A DNA stretch of 64,000 bases from CAZNPA01 sp964575095 (GCA_964575095.1 CAZNPA010000002.1:310001-374000), one strand, 5' to 3'; counted from the stretch's first letter, positions 1 to 9,251 are shown. Made by a program: numbers and translations. The notes: a model not told the origin generated them from the letters alone.

Positions 1-1
1 C

Positions 2-340
2 TATAAACAATTGCCGCTGATCGTCGGTGACGACGCGCCTGCCCATATCGGCGAACTGATGGGGATACTGGCGGCGGATGCCGATCTTGCCAGGCAGTTC
101 GCGGCGGCGGTGCGCGTCGGCGACCGGCGCTGGAACATCAAGCTGGTCAGCGGCATCGAGGTCAAGCTGCCGGAAACACAGCCGGAAGCGGCATGGAAAA
201 TACTGGCTGAGATGGAATCGCGTCAGAAACTGCTCGACCGCGCCGTGAAAGTGATTGACTTGCGTATGGACGGCAGGTTGTTTATTACGGTGGCACCGCA
301 GGACATGCCGCGCCGTGCGGCAGGTGCGAAGGAAACATAA
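2..340 (+). CDS. ftsQ: Cell division protein FtsQ, C-terminal part
   Basis: This is the 3' end of a gene that begins before the window; the frame is open from base 2. About 112 residues remain. FtsQ is a bitopic inner-membrane divisome protein that links FtsA/FtsZ to the septal peptidoglycan synthases through its periplasmic POTRA and beta domains. The visible part fits the beta domain: PLIVGDDAP, then a RRWNIKL strand, GIEVKLPE, and a final IDLRMDGRLFI segment followed by a short tail. Identification rests on these motifs and on the position directly before ftsA and ftsZ, the standard alphaproteobacterial order. Confidence 0.85.
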   Translation, partial: YKQLPLIVGDDAPAHIGELMGILAADADLARQFAAAVRVGDRRWNIKLVSGIEVKLPETQPEAAWKILAEMESRQKLLDRAVKVIDLRMDGRLFITVAPQDMPRRAAGAKET

Positions 341-342
341 CC

Positions 343-410
343 AAGTCGTTAGTTGTAAGTCGTTAGTCGATGGCATAAGATTACTAACGACTAAGGATTA
401 ACGACTATCG
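343..410. repeat. Heptad-repeat inverted element between ftsQ and ftsA
   Basis: The left arm is a degenerate 7-bp tandem repeat of TCGTTAG type and the right arm is its complement. A perfect 10-bp stem pairs AGTCGTTAGT (358-367) with ACTAACGACT (383-392), and an outer 8-bp stem pairs 344-351 with 399-406. It lies wholly between the ftsQ stop (340) and the ftsA start (423). It has no U-tract, so it is not a standard terminator. It shares its design, but not its heptamer, with elements at 1684, 46436 and 56355. Confidence 0.7.
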
Positions 411-422
411 ACCAGACGAAAT

Positions 423-1685
423 ATGAAACCATCGAATCCATTACGCAAAAATACGACTCACGTCGCTGTGCTCGACATTGGCACGGCCAAGATCGCCTGC
501 TTCATCGCCGAGGTCGATTCCGCCGGCGAAATAAAAATCACCGGCATCGGGCACCAGCTTTCCAAAGGCATCCGTAGCGGCATCATCACCGATTTCGCCG
601 AGGCGGAAACGTCGATCGCCACCGCCGTGCACGCCGCCGAGCAGATGGCCGGCGAGACCATCGAAAGCGTGCTGGTCAGTCTCTCCGGCGGCAACCTCAC
701 CTCGCGCAACGTCACGGTCGAGATGAGCTTGCTTGGCGAGGAAGTCACCGATCGCGACATCATGGACATCGTCGAGCAGGGGCGTCTGGGCGTGGCGCAC
801 AGCGAACACGAAATCATCCATTGTATTCCCGTATCATATTACTTAGACGGCGCGCGCGGCATCAACGACCCGCGCAAGATGTTCGGCAAAAAACTCGGCG
901 CCGACCTGCACCTCGTCACCGGACTTCCCAGCGTCACGCGCAACCTCGAACATTGCGTCAACCGCTGCCATCTGAACGTCGAGGAATATATCGTCTCGCC
1001 GTATGCGTCCGGCCTTTCGGTGCTCGAAGAAGACGAAAAACAACTGGGCGTGACCGTGATCGACATGGGCGCTGGCGTCACCAGTTTCTCCGTCTTCGGC
1101 GGCGGCAAAAACCTTTATACCGACGCCATCCCCATCGGCGGCTCGCACGTGACGAACGACATCGCGCGCGGACTCTCGACCAGCCTCATCAACGCCGAGC
1201 GCCTGAAAACATTGCACGGCAGCGCCATCGTCAGCGCCCGCGACGACCAGGTGATGATCGACGTGCCGCCGCTCGGCGAAGAGGATCCCGACGAGCAAAA
1301 TACCATGCCGCGCTCGATGCTGATCGGCGTCATCCGCCCGCGCATCGAGGAAATCTTCGAGATTGTGCGCGACAAGATCCAGATGGGCGGCGCGGCGGCC
1401 TTCGCCGGCAAGCGCGTCGTCTTAACCGGCGGCGCGAGCCAACTCCTGGGCGTCCGCGAAATGGCGACGAATATTCTAGGAAAGCAAGTCCGCCTCGGCC
1501 GCCCGCGCGCGCTGCCGGGACTGGCCGAAGCCATGAGCGGCCCGGCCTTCGCCACCGGACTGGGCATGATCGAATACCTGGTCAAGAAACCGATGGAAGA
1601 ACAGATGTTCGACAGCTACCGCGAACGCGGCAGCCTCACTTCCGGTTTCGAAAAAGTGGTGAGCTGGTTCAAAGAGAATTTTTGA
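423..1685 (+). CDS. ftsA: Cell division protein FtsA
   Basis: FtsA is an actin-like ATPase of 420 residues that tethers FtsZ filaments to the membrane and recruits later divisome proteins. Visible features are the phosphate-1 motif in VAVLDIGTAKIACFIAEV near residue 15, the phosphate-2 motif VIDMGAGVTSFSVFGGG near residue 215, the adenosine motif VVLTGGASQLLGV near residue 335, and a C-terminal amphipathic helix ending VVSWFKENF that should be the membrane anchor. Length is normal for the family. It follows ftsQ after 82 bp and precedes ftsZ. Its stop codon overlaps the first base of a heptad-repeat palindrome. Confidence 0.97.
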   Translation: MKPSNPLRKNTTHVAVLDIGTAKIACFIAEVDSAGEIKITGIGHQLSKGIRSGIITDFAEAETSIATAVHAAEQMAGETIESVLVSLSGGNLTSRNVTVEMSLLGEEVTDRDIMDIVEQGRLGVAHSEHEIIHCIPVSYYLDGARGINDPRKMFGKKLGADLHLVTGLPSVTRNLEHCVNRCHLNVEEYIVSPYASGLSVLEEDEKQLGVTVIDMGAGVTSFSVFGGGKNLYTDAIPIGGSHVTNDIARGLSTSLINAERLKTLHGSAIVSARDDQVMIDVPPLGEEDPDEQNTMPRSMLIGVIRPRIEEIFEIVRDKIQMGGAAAFAGKRVVLTGGASQLLGVREMATNILGKQVRLGRPRALPGLAEAMSGPAFATGLGMIEYLVKKPMEEQMFDSYRERGSLTSGFEKVVSWFKENF

Positions 1686-1757
1686 TGAAAGAGATTAGAT
1701 AAAAGATGAACAGATAATCGTTCCATCTTTTTTATCTGTTCATCCTCATCTTTCATC
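1684..1757. repeat. Heptad-repeat inverted element after ftsA
   Basis: This is a palindrome with arms of degenerate 7-bp repeats (GATGAAA/GATGAAC type). A perfect 13-bp stem pairs GATGAACAGATAA (1705-1717) with TTATCTGTTCATC (1732-1744). An outer 9-bp stem pairs GATGAAAGA (1684-1692) with TCTTTCATC (1749-1757). The outer arm starts inside the ftsA stop codon. The remaining 1758-1895 before ftsZ is AT-rich and holds the short palindromes GGTA-aaaa-TACC and TACGG-loop-CCGTA, which probably belong to ftsZ promoter or leader DNA. Confidence 0.7.
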
Positions 1758-1895
1758 TTTTCATCATTTTTTAGGTGCAAACCACAAAATATGGTGGTAA
1801 AAATACCAAAAATACAATATATACGGTCGTTAAGAGCCGTAAAAAATCGTGGCCGGGAGCGTGTTAACTTTTAGTTTTTTTGGGGATTTACGCCT

Positions 1896-3485
1896 ATGAC
1901 CATCAATCTCAGTGTTCCAACCCAGGGTGAACAACTGCGTCCCACCATCACCGTTGTCGGTGTCGGCGGCGCCGGCGGCAACGCCGTCAACAACATGATC
2001 GCATCCAACCTGGAAGGCGTGAATTTCATCGTCGCCAACACCGACGCGCAGGCGCTCGACCATTCGCTGACCGAACGCATCATCCAGCTCGGCGCAGGGC
2101 TCACCAAGGGACTCGGCGCCGGCGCCAACCCGGAAGTCGGCCGCTCGGCGGCGGAAGAGGCGCATGACGAAATCGCCGCCTACATCGAAGGCAGCAACAT
2201 GGTGTTCATCACCGCTGGCATGGGCGGCGGCACCGGCACCGGTGCGGCGCCCGTCGTCGCGCGCATCGCCAAGGAAATGGGCGTGCTCACGGTCGCCGTC
2301 GTCACCAAACCGTTCCAGTTCGAAGGCGCGCACCGCATGAAGATGGCGGAATCCGGCCTTAAGGAATTGCAGGAATATGTCGATACGCTGATCATCATCC
2401 CCAACCAGAACCTGTTCCGCGTCGCCAACGAGCGTACGACGTTCGCCGATGCCTTCCGCATGGCCGACGAAGTGCTGCACTCCGGCGTCCGCGGCGTCAC
2501 CGACCTCATGGTCAAGCCCGGCCTGATCAACCTCGATTTCGCCGACATCCGCACCGTCATGCGTGAAATGGGCAAAGCCATGATGGGCACCGGCGAGGCC
2601 ACCGGCGACCGCCGCGCCATCGAAGCCGCCGAAGCCGCGATCAGCAATCCGCTGCTCGACGACGTTTCGCTCAAAGGCGCCCGCGCGCTCCTCATCAACA
2701 TCACTGGCGGCAGCGACATGACGCTGTTTGAAGTCGACGAAGCCGCCAATCGCGTGCGCGAGGAAGTCGATCCCGAAGCCAACATTATTTTCGGCTCCGC
2801 CTTCAGCGACGCCATGGAAGGCCGCATGCGCGTCTCCGTTGTCGCCACCGGCATCGACGTCCAGGCGATGGTGCAACCCAGCGGCCAGAAATACCAGGCG
2901 CCGGCCGAACCGCAGAAACGCCCGTTCAGCTTCGCCTCCGCCCTGCCGAAAGCCGAAGCGCCCAAGCCGCGCTATGCGCCGCAGGAAACCGCTGCCGCGC
3001 CTGCGCCGGTACGCCATGTTGAACCGCCGCGTCCGGCCCCGCTGCCGGTACGCGAAATGCCGGTAGCCACCGCGCCCGTGCAAACGCAGTACGATGAAAC
3101 GGCCCGGGAACGGGAAACCGAAGAGATGGAAATGGAAATGCAGGAAGCGCCGGCGCCGGAAGTGAAAATGGCGCCGCAACGTGAAGTGGCCCCCGCTGCG
3201 CAGGAACCGGTACGCTCCGCCGCTTCGGTGTCCCCGCGTCGCGAACAGCGCGAACCGCAGCAACACGATGACGCCAGCGGCAAGGGCTTTTTAAAGCGCG
3301 TGGCCGATGTCGGCCGTGCGTTGGGAGCCCGCAGCGATTCCGGCCGTCCGGAAGCGCTTGAGCCGCGCGTGCAGGTCGTGCAGCGGCAGATGCCGGAGAT
3401 TTCGGAACGCCCGAAAACCGCCGCGGCACCCGGCGATGACCAGTATCTGGACATCCCGGCGTTTTTACGCAGACAGGCAAACTAA
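1896..3485 (+). CDS. ftsZ: Cell division protein FtsZ
   Basis: FtsZ is the tubulin-like GTPase that forms the cytokinetic ring. The GTP-binding core starts at VVGVGGAGGNAVNNM, and the tubulin signature GGGTGTG lies near residues 109-115. After the globular domain (about 320 residues) comes a long, low-complexity Pro/Ala/Glu/Arg linker, then the conserved C-terminal peptide DIPAFLRRQ that binds FtsA. The total of 529 residues is long compared with enteric FtsZ (about 383) but usual for alphaproteobacteria with extended linkers. The ATG is preceded by a GGGGA ribosome-binding site. A strong hairpin terminator follows the stop. Confidence 0.98.
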   Translation: MTINLSVPTQGEQLRPTITVVGVGGAGGNAVNNMIASNLEGVNFIVANTDAQALDHSLTERIIQLGAGLTKGLGAGANPEVGRSAAEEAHDEIAAYIEGSNMVFITAGMGGGTGTGAAPVVARIAKEMGVLTVAVVTKPFQFEGAHRMKMAESGLKELQEYVDTLIIIPNQNLFRVANERTTFADAFRMADEVLHSGVRGVTDLMVKPGLINLDFADIRTVMREMGKAMMGTGEATGDRRAIEAAEAAISNPLLDDVSLKGARALLINITGGSDMTLFEVDEAANRVREEVDPEANIIFGSAFSDAMEGRMRVSVVATGIDVQAMVQPSGQKYQAPAEPQKRPFSFASALPKAEAPKPRYAPQETAAAPAPVRHVEPPRPAPLPVREMPVATAPVQTQYDETARERETEEMEMEMQEAPAPEVKMAPQREVAPAAQEPVRSAASVSPRREQREPQQHDDASGKGFLKRVADVGRALGARSDSGRPEALEPRVQVVQRQMPEISERPKTAAAPGDDQYLDIPAFLRRQAN

Positions 3486-3502
3486 GCGCGTTATTTTACC
3501 TC

Positions 3503-3536
3503 AAGGGAGGCCGGTTTTCCGGCCTCCCTTTGTTTT
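3503..3536 (+). terminator. Rho-independent terminator after ftsZ
   Basis: A perfect 12-bp stem AAGGGAGGCCGG / CCGGCCTCCCTT with a TTTT loop is followed by TGTTTT. It begins about 18 bp after the ftsZ stop and separates the fts genes from lpxC. Confidence 0.9.
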
Positions 3537-3582
3537 AAGCCGCATCTTTGCCCCTCTGTAACAAACTGAAATAAACAGTGAT

Positions 3583-3612
3583 TTGAAAGCCATCCCCGTT
3601 TTCGCGTAGATT
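3583..3612 (+). promoter_or_regulatory. Candidate lpxC promoter
   Basis: TTGAAA (3583-3588) and TAGATT (3607-3612) are separated by 18 bp between the ftsZ terminator and lpxC. The -10-like box ends only 6 bp before the lpxC ATG, and there is no good Shine-Dalgarno. If it is used, the lpxC transcript would be nearly leaderless. This is motif matching only. Confidence 0.35.
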
Positions 3613-3618
3613 AGGTAC

Positions 3619-4548
3619 ATGATCAAACAACTTACGCTTGCCAATAAGGTATCGTGCCTCGGCGTTGGCCTGCATAGCGGCAGCCAGGTCAAGCTGTCGC
3701 TGAACCCGGCCGCGGCGGGTACCGGCATCGTTTTTCGCCGCCTCGACATGCCCAAGAAACAGGCGCTGGTTGCGGCGCGATACGACGCGGTGTCCGATAC
3801 GCGTCTGGGCACCACCATCCGCAACGAATACGGCGTTACTGTTTCCACCATCGAACACCTGATGGCAGCGCTCTGGGGCGCCGGTGTCGATAACGCCATC
3901 GTGGAATTGGATGGCCCGGAAGTGCCGATCATGGACGGCAGCTCCGAGCCTTTCGTGTTCATGATCGAATGTGCGGGCTTGAAAACACTCGCGGCGCCGC
4001 GCCGTATCCTGCGCGTACTCAAGACCGTTGAAATCAGCGACGGCGAAAGCACGGCGCGCATCGAGCCCAACCGCGAAGGCGACGAGGGCTGCGTCCTCGA
4101 CATCGGCATCGAATTCGACAGCCCGCTGATTGCCCGCCAGTTCGCTCGTTACGATTTCCGCGAGACGACGTTCAAGCAATCCATCAGTCGTGCGCGCACC
4201 TTCGGCTTCGAGCACGAAGTCATGGCGCTCCGGAAGCAGGGGCTGGCGCTGGGCGGCTCGCTCGAAAATGCCGTTGTCGTCGGCAAGGATAAAATCCTGA
4301 ACAAGGAAGGCCTGCGCTACCGCGATGAATTCGTACGCCACAAGGCGCTCGATTGCCTGGGTGATTTGTACCTCGCCGGCTGCCGCATCGACGGCTGCGT
4401 TACCTTCACCCGCCCCGGCCACGCGCTGAATAACGCGCTGCTAAGGGCGCTTCTGGCCGATGAATCGGCCTATGCCATTGCCGATGCCGATGCCGAGCCG
4501 GCGCCGCTGCTTACGCAAAACTCCCAGCCCGCCTACCTCAACGCGTAA
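3619..4548 (+). CDS. lpxC: UDP-3-O-acyl-N-acetylglucosamine deacetylase LpxC
   Basis: LpxC is the zinc-dependent deacetylase that commits UDP-3-O-acyl-GlcNAc to lipid A synthesis in the cytoplasm. At 309 residues it has the family length. Visible motifs are the first zinc histidine in STIEHLMAAL near residue 78, ELDGPEVPIMDGSS, the second zinc site in RHKALDCLGDLYLAG, and the catalytic-loop histidine in GHALNNALLRALL near the end. It sits between ftsZ and bamD, as in many alphaproteobacteria, and follows its own terminator-isolated promoter region, so it may be transcribed apart from ftsZ. Confidence 0.97.
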   Translation: MIKQLTLANKVSCLGVGLHSGSQVKLSLNPAAAGTGIVFRRLDMPKKQALVAARYDAVSDTRLGTTIRNEYGVTVSTIEHLMAALWGAGVDNAIVELDGPEVPIMDGSSEPFVFMIECAGLKTLAAPRRILRVLKTVEISDGESTARIEPNREGDEGCVLDIGIEFDSPLIARQFARYDFRETTFKQSISRARTFGFEHEVMALRKQGLALGGSLENAVVVGKDKILNKEGLRYRDEFVRHKALDCLGDLYLAGCRIDGCVTFTRPGHALNNALLRALLADESAYAIADADAEPAPLLTQNSQPAYLNA

Positions 4549-4589
4549 TTGCTGTTTGCACGCCGTTTTTTGCCTGATATAAACAGGCT

Positions 4590-5399
4590 ATGCGTATCCT
4601 TGCCCTAGCACCCATTTTACTCCTGTTCGCGCTTGCCGCCTGCGGCGACAAGGACGAGGAGGATAAGCCGCAACCGCCGCAACCGCTGGAGACGCTCTAT
4701 AACAACGCACGCGATAAGCTGGCCGAGAAGGATTACAAGGAGGCGGTCAAGGCTTTCGCCGAAGTCGAGCGGCAGTATCCCTATTCGGAGTGGGCGGTTA
4801 CGGCGCAGATTATGTCCGGCTATGCCAGTTACCGCGCCGGCGATTACAATGCCGCCATCAGTACGCTCGAGCGCTACGTCAAGCTCTATCCCGGCAACGA
4901 TTCGGCGCCCTACGCTTATTACCTGATTGCGCTTTCCTATTATGAGCAGATTTCCGACGTCAGCCACGACCAGAAGATCACTGAAGACGCCCTGCAGGCG
5001 CTGCGTGAGGTTATCCGCCGCTTTCCCGACAGCGAATACGCACGCGACGCCAGGCTCAAGGCCGATCTTACCATCGATCATCTGGCGGGCAAGGAAATGG
5101 AAATCGGCCGTTATTATCTGAAGCGCGATGACTATCTGGCGGCGATCAACCGCTTCCGCTACGTCGTCGATAACTACCAGACGACGACGCATGCGCCGGA
5201 AGCGCTGCACCGTCTGGTCGAATGTTATTTGAAGCTCGGCATCACCGACGAGGCGCAGCGCTACGCCTCCGTGCTCGGGCACAATTACCCCGACAGTGCG
5301 TGGTACAAATACAGCTACAAGCTGATGACCGGAGGCAAGAAAGAAGACAAACCGGCGCCCGAGAAGAAACCTTCGTGGTACGATTCCATTATTCCTTAA
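4590..5399 (+). CDS. bamD: Outer membrane assembly lipoprotein BamD
   Basis: BamD is an essential lipoprotein of the BAM complex that folds beta-barrel proteins into the outer membrane with BamA (also in this window). The N-terminus MRILALAPILLLFALAAC is a lipoprotein signal with lipobox LAAC; the mature protein would start at Cys18. The rest is a chain of TPR-like helices: YNNARDKLAEKDYKEAVKAF, then YPYSEWA, then YRAGDYNAAISTLERYV. The tail is Lys/Glu/Pro-rich. Length of 269 residues matches the family. It lies 41 bp after lpxC and 15 bp before recN. Confidence 0.93.
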   Translation: MRILALAPILLLFALAACGDKDEEDKPQPPQPLETLYNNARDKLAEKDYKEAVKAFAEVERQYPYSEWAVTAQIMSGYASYRAGDYNAAISTLERYVKLYPGNDSAPYAYYLIALSYYEQISDVSHDQKITEDALQALREVIRRFPDSEYARDARLKADLTIDHLAGKEMEIGRYYLKRDDYLAAINRFRYVVDNYQTTTHAPEALHRLVECYLKLGITDEAQRYASVLGHNYPDSAWYKYSYKLMTGGKKEDKPAPEKKPSWYDSIIP

Positions 5400-5414
5400 G
5401 AGTCATGAGAACCC

Positions 5415-7097
5415 ATGCTCACGCAACTCTCCATCCGCAACATTGTCCTGATCGAAAGCTGCGAACTCGCGCTCGCCTCCGGTCTCTGCGCGCTGTCGGG
5501 TGAGACCGGCGCCGGAAAAACGATTTTGCTCGATGCGCTGGGCCTGGCGCTCGGCACGCGCGCCGACACGCTGCTGGTGCGGAAGGGCGAAGCGCAAGCA
5601 TCGGTCACCGCCGAATTCGATATTTCGCATAACGACAGCGCCAAGGCGGTTTTAGAGGAACTGGAAATCGAAAACGCCAATACGGTTATTATTCGCCGCA
5701 CCTTGTCTTCCGACGGCAAGACGCGCTGCCTCGTGAACGACCAATCGGTGACGGTCGCGGCGCTTAAGAAACTGGGCGAAACGTTGGTAGAAATCCACGG
5801 TCAGCACGACCAGAAAACGCTGATGGATGCCGGCGTTCACCGCGCCATGCTTGATAGCTATGCCGGGCTGGAAGCGCAGTTGGCCAAAACGGCGGCGGCC
5901 TATCGCGGCTGGAAAGAGGTGCGCGCGGCGCTTGAGGCGTTTATCACCGAGACCGCGCATCTGGCGCGCGAGCAGGAATATCTGCAGCACATCCGCAATG
6001 AATTGAAAGAGCTCGACCCGCAACCGGGCGAGGAGGAAACGCTCACTCAGCAGCGCACGCTGATGATGCAGAGCGAAAAACTGTTCGAGATTTTAAATCA
6101 GGCCATCGCTGAATTGAATGCCGGTAAAGGCGTCACCGCCAGCCTGCGCTCGGTCGAGCGGATGCTGACGCGCTCGCCGCTGACGTCGGGCGAAATGTTC
6201 AAGCCGGTATTGGCAGCACTCGACAAAGCCGCCGAGCACGCCGAAGAAGCGTCCTGTGCGCTCGAAAAAATCGGCCAGGACGCCACCTTCAACCCACAAA
6301 AACTGGAGCAGACGGAAGAGCGCCTGTTCGCGCTCAAAGCCGCCGCCCGCAAATATAACCTGCCGATCGATGAACTTCCGACGCTCTACGCCGAAGCTGC
6401 GGAAAAATTAAAACAGATCGACACGCAGGACGACCGCCGCCAGGCGCTCGAGAAAAAAGTAACCGAGGCCAAAGAATCCTTTATCGCCGCCGCCGCCAAG
6501 CTCACCGACGGCCGCAAGAAAGCCGCATCAAAACTGGAAAAAAACGTCGAGGCGGAATTAAGACCGCTCAAGATGGAAGGCACGCGGTTTTTGGTAGCGG
6601 TCGAGTCGCTCGAGGAAAGCGGCTGGTCGGCCGCGGGCATGGAAAGCGTGCGGTTTTTATGCGCGACCAACGTCGCCAAAGGTGCCAAAGACGTGAGCTA
6701 CGCGCCGCTCAATAAAATTGCCTCCGGTGGCGAATTATCGCGGTTTATGTTAGCACTAAAAGTGGCGTTACTTTCAGTACGTGATGCGTCAACGCTGATT
6801 TTCGACGAGATCGACGCCGGCACCGGTGGTGCGGTGGCCGACGCCATCGGCCAGCGTCTTGCCATGCTGGGAAAAAAGGCGCAGGTGCTGGTGGTAACGC
6901 ATCTGCCGCAAGTCGCTGCGCGCGGCAGCCAGCATTTATTGATCCGCAAACAAACCAAAAACAATAAAGTGACGACGGTGGTTGAGGAGCTCTCAGCCAA
7001 AACGCGCGAAGAAGAGCTGGCACGCATGCTGGCCGGCGCCACCATCACGCCGGAAGCGCGCAAAGCCGCGCAGAAATTGCTGGAGCAGGCAGCATGA
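5415..7097 (+). CDS. recN: DNA repair protein RecN
   Basis: RecN is an SMC-like ATPase that acts early in double-strand-break repair. The Walker A motif GETGAGKTILLDAL is near residue 30. The ABC signature region ASGGELSRFMLALK and Walker B LIFDEIDAGTGG are in the last third, followed by the switch histidine in VVTHLPQVAARG. Between the ATPase halves lies a long coiled-coil arm rich in Glu, Lys and Ala. Length of 560 residues is normal. The gene follows bamD closely and ends just before a pair of hairpins that separates it from ligA. Confidence 0.96.
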   Translation: MLTQLSIRNIVLIESCELALASGLCALSGETGAGKTILLDALGLALGTRADTLLVRKGEAQASVTAEFDISHNDSAKAVLEELEIENANTVIIRRTLSSDGKTRCLVNDQSVTVAALKKLGETLVEIHGQHDQKTLMDAGVHRAMLDSYAGLEAQLAKTAAAYRGWKEVRAALEAFITETAHLAREQEYLQHIRNELKELDPQPGEEETLTQQRTLMMQSEKLFEILNQAIAELNAGKGVTASLRSVERMLTRSPLTSGEMFKPVLAALDKAAEHAEEASCALEKIGQDATFNPQKLEQTEERLFALKAAARKYNLPIDELPTLYAEAAEKLKQIDTQDDRRQALEKKVTEAKESFIAAAAKLTDGRKKAASKLEKNVEAELRPLKMEGTRFLVAVESLEESGWSAAGMESVRFLCATNVAKGAKDVSYAPLNKIASGGELSRFMLALKVALLSVRDASTLIFDEIDAGTGGAVADAIGQRLAMLGKKAQVLVVTHLPQVAARGSQHLLIRKQTKNNKVTTVVEELSAKTREEELARMLAGATITPEARKAAQKLLEQAA

Positions 7098-7160
7098 TTT
7101 GGTTAGCGAACGTATGTGAGCTTAGCAAATCAGCTGTCCCGGCGAAGGCCGGGACCCAGG
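7096..7160. repeat. Two palindromes between recN and ligA
   Basis: First, an imperfect palindrome starts GATTTGGTTAGC and ends GCTTAGCAAATC (7096-7131). Second, a perfect GTCCCGGC-gaag-GCCGGGAC hairpin (7136-7155) is followed by CCAGG. The second resembles the short GC-rich intergenic palindromes common in many alphaproteobacterial genomes. Neither has a clear U-tract. A GTG at 7116 inside this DNA could extend ligA by 18 residues, but the resulting leader would just be translated palindrome. Confidence 0.6.
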
Positions 7161-7169
7161 CTTACTAAT

Positions 7170-9251
7170 ATGTCGTCCGCCAACCCCACTTTATTCGACC
7201 TCACCCTGCACGACGCCCGGCAGGAATGGAAAAAACTCGCCGACGACATCCGCCGTCACGACGCGCTCTATTACCAAAAAGACGCGCCGGTTATTTCCGA
7301 CGCCGAATACGACAAACTCCGCCGCCGCTTGGAGGCGCTCGAAAAACAATTCCCTGTTTTAGAAACGCCTGATTCGCCGACGCAAAAAGTCGGTGCGCCG
7401 CCGCTCGAAACCTTCGCCAAAGTCAAGCACAGCGTGCCGATGCTCTCGCTCAACAATGCGATGAGCGAGGAAGAGGTGAGGGAGTGGGATGAGCGGGTGA
7501 GAACATTTTTTAAACCCCCTCTAGAAAATGTTGAGTACGTCTGCGAGCCGAAAATCGACGGCTTATCATTTTCTGCAATCTATAAAAATGGAAAATTCTT
7601 TCAGGGAATTACAAGAGGAGACGGCGAAGTTGGTGAGAATGTTACTGCCAATTTAGCTACGGTTTTGCCGCATGCTCTCCAAGGTAACCCGCCTTCCACA
7701 CTGGAAGTCCGCGGCGAAGTCTATATGACGCATGATAATTTCGCCAAACTGAACATCAGCAGAGATGAGGAAAAAAAATTTGCTAATCCGCGTAATGCCG
7801 CTGCAGGCTCATTGCGACAGCTTGACCCGAAAATTACGGCTGAGCGTAAATTAAATTATTTTATTTATGGGTGGGGTGAAACTACTGAAGATTTTCCTAT
7901 TGGAAATAGCCACCATTCTTCAATAATCCAATTATTGCATTGGGGGTTGAAGACAATCACGGAAAATCCCCCTAGAACACCGCAATTAGCCAGGGGCGAT
8001 ATTGAGTCTGTTCTACGCTATTGTAAATATATGCGCGATGAAGGACGTCAAAAATGGCCTTATGATATCGACGGCCTTGTCTACAAAGTCGATAACCTCG
8101 AATACCAGCGCCGGCTGGGCGAAGTAGGCCGTGCTCCTCGCTGGGCGATTGCGCATAAGTTTCCGGCCGAGCAGGCCAAAACCGTCTTAGAAAAAATCGA
8201 AATACAGGTCGGGCGTACGGGAACGCTGACGCCGGTGGCGCGGTTGAAACCGGTGACCGTCGGCGGTGTCGTGGTGTCGAATGCGACGCTGCACAACGAA
8301 GACGAAATCGCGCGCAAGGACGTGCGCGAGGGCGATACGGTGGTGATTCAGCGCGCCGGCGATGTCATTCCGCAGGTGGTCGAAGTCGATCTCGCCAAAC
8401 GCCCAAAACATTCGCACGCCTATAAATTCCCCGATCATTGCCCGGTGTGCGGAAGCTCCGCCGTGCGCGAGGAAGGCGAGGTGGCGCGCCGCTGCACCGG
8501 CGGCTTGCAGTGCGAAGCGCAACTGGTCGAGCGGCTCAAGCATTTCGTATCGCGCGGCGCGATGGATATCGAAGGCCTCGGCGAAAAACAGATCACCGCT
8601 TTCTGGCAGGATGGATTGATTAAAGACGCGGCGGATATTTTCCATCTGCCCAAGAAAGCCAATGTCATTGCCGAGCGCGAAGGCTGGGGTGAGAAGTCGG
8701 TGGAAAATCTGCTGGCCGCCATCGAGAAATCGCGCGACGTCAGCTTGCATAAATTCATTTATGCGCTGGGCATCCGCCATGTCGGCGAAATCACGGCGAA
8801 GCTCCTGGCGCAGACCTACGGCTCGTTTGCCGCGTGGCTTGCTGCCATGGAAGCTTTGCCGCAAGGCGGTGAAGCGGCAGAACAGCTCGATAATGTCGAT
8901 GGCATCGGCAGTGTGGTGATCGAGGCGCTGGCCGATTTCTTCCGCGAGCCGCATAACGTCAAAATTGTGCACGCGCTGGCCAAGGAACTGCGCATCCGCG
9001 ATGCCGAAAAAATCGCTTCCGACTCAAAAGTCGCCGGAAAAACGGTGGTATTCACCGGCACGTTGCCGACGCTCACGCGCTCGGAGGCCAAAGCGCGTGC
9101 GGAGTCGCTGGGCGCGCATGTGGCGAGTGCCGTCTCGGCCAAAACCGATTATGTCGTGGCCGGTGAAGACGCCGGATCGAAGCTCAAAAAAGCCAAGGAG
9201 CTCGGCGTTAAAGTTCTGTCGGAGGATGAGTGGCTGGCGCTGATACAATGA
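7170..9251 (+). CDS. ligA: NAD-dependent DNA ligase LigA
   Basis: LigA seals nicks in replication and repair using NAD+. From ATG 7170 it has 693 residues, the family size. It shows domain Ia (residues 5-70, with YYQKDAPVISDAEYD), the adenylation lysine in EPKIDGLSF near residue 129, the OB-fold region, a Cys4 zinc finger (CPVC...C...C near 423-446), helix-hairpin-helix repeats, and a C-terminal BRCT domain from about 615 (GKTVVFTGTLPTLTRSEAK). I prefer the ATG to the upstream GTG because the extra residues are encoded by a palindromic repeat. Bases about 7500-8070 are visibly more AT-rich than the rest of the gene. The stop overlaps the prmA start (ATGA). Confidence 0.96.
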   Translation: MSSANPTLFDLTLHDARQEWKKLADDIRRHDALYYQKDAPVISDAEYDKLRRRLEALEKQFPVLETPDSPTQKVGAPPLETFAKVKHSVPMLSLNNAMSEEEVREWDERVRTFFKPPLENVEYVCEPKIDGLSFSAIYKNGKFFQGITRGDGEVGENVTANLATVLPHALQGNPPSTLEVRGEVYMTHDNFAKLNISRDEEKKFANPRNAAAGSLRQLDPKITAERKLNYFIYGWGETTEDFPIGNSHHSSIIQLLHWGLKTITENPPRTPQLARGDIESVLRYCKYMRDEGRQKWPYDIDGLVYKVDNLEYQRRLGEVGRAPRWAIAHKFPAEQAKTVLEKIEIQVGRTGTLTPVARLKPVTVGGVVVSNATLHNEDEIARKDVREGDTVVIQRAGDVIPQVVEVDLAKRPKHSHAYKFPDHCPVCGSSAVREEGEVARRCTGGLQCEAQLVERLKHFVSRGAMDIEGLGEKQITAFWQDGLIKDAADIFHLPKKANVIAEREGWGEKSVENLLAAIEKSRDVSLHKFIYALGIRHVGEITAKLLAQTYGSFAAWLAAMEALPQGGEAAEQLDNVDGIGSVVIEALADFFREPHNVKIVHALAKELRIRDAEKIASDSKVAGKTVVFTGTLPTLTRSEAKARAESLGAHVASAVSAKTDYVVAGEDAGSKLKKAKELGVKVLSEDEWLALIQ

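Noticed and set aside
7116..7169. GTG start for ligA giving an 18-residue leader
   Set aside because: The leader is a translation of the GC palindrome, and ATG 7170 matches the family N-terminus.
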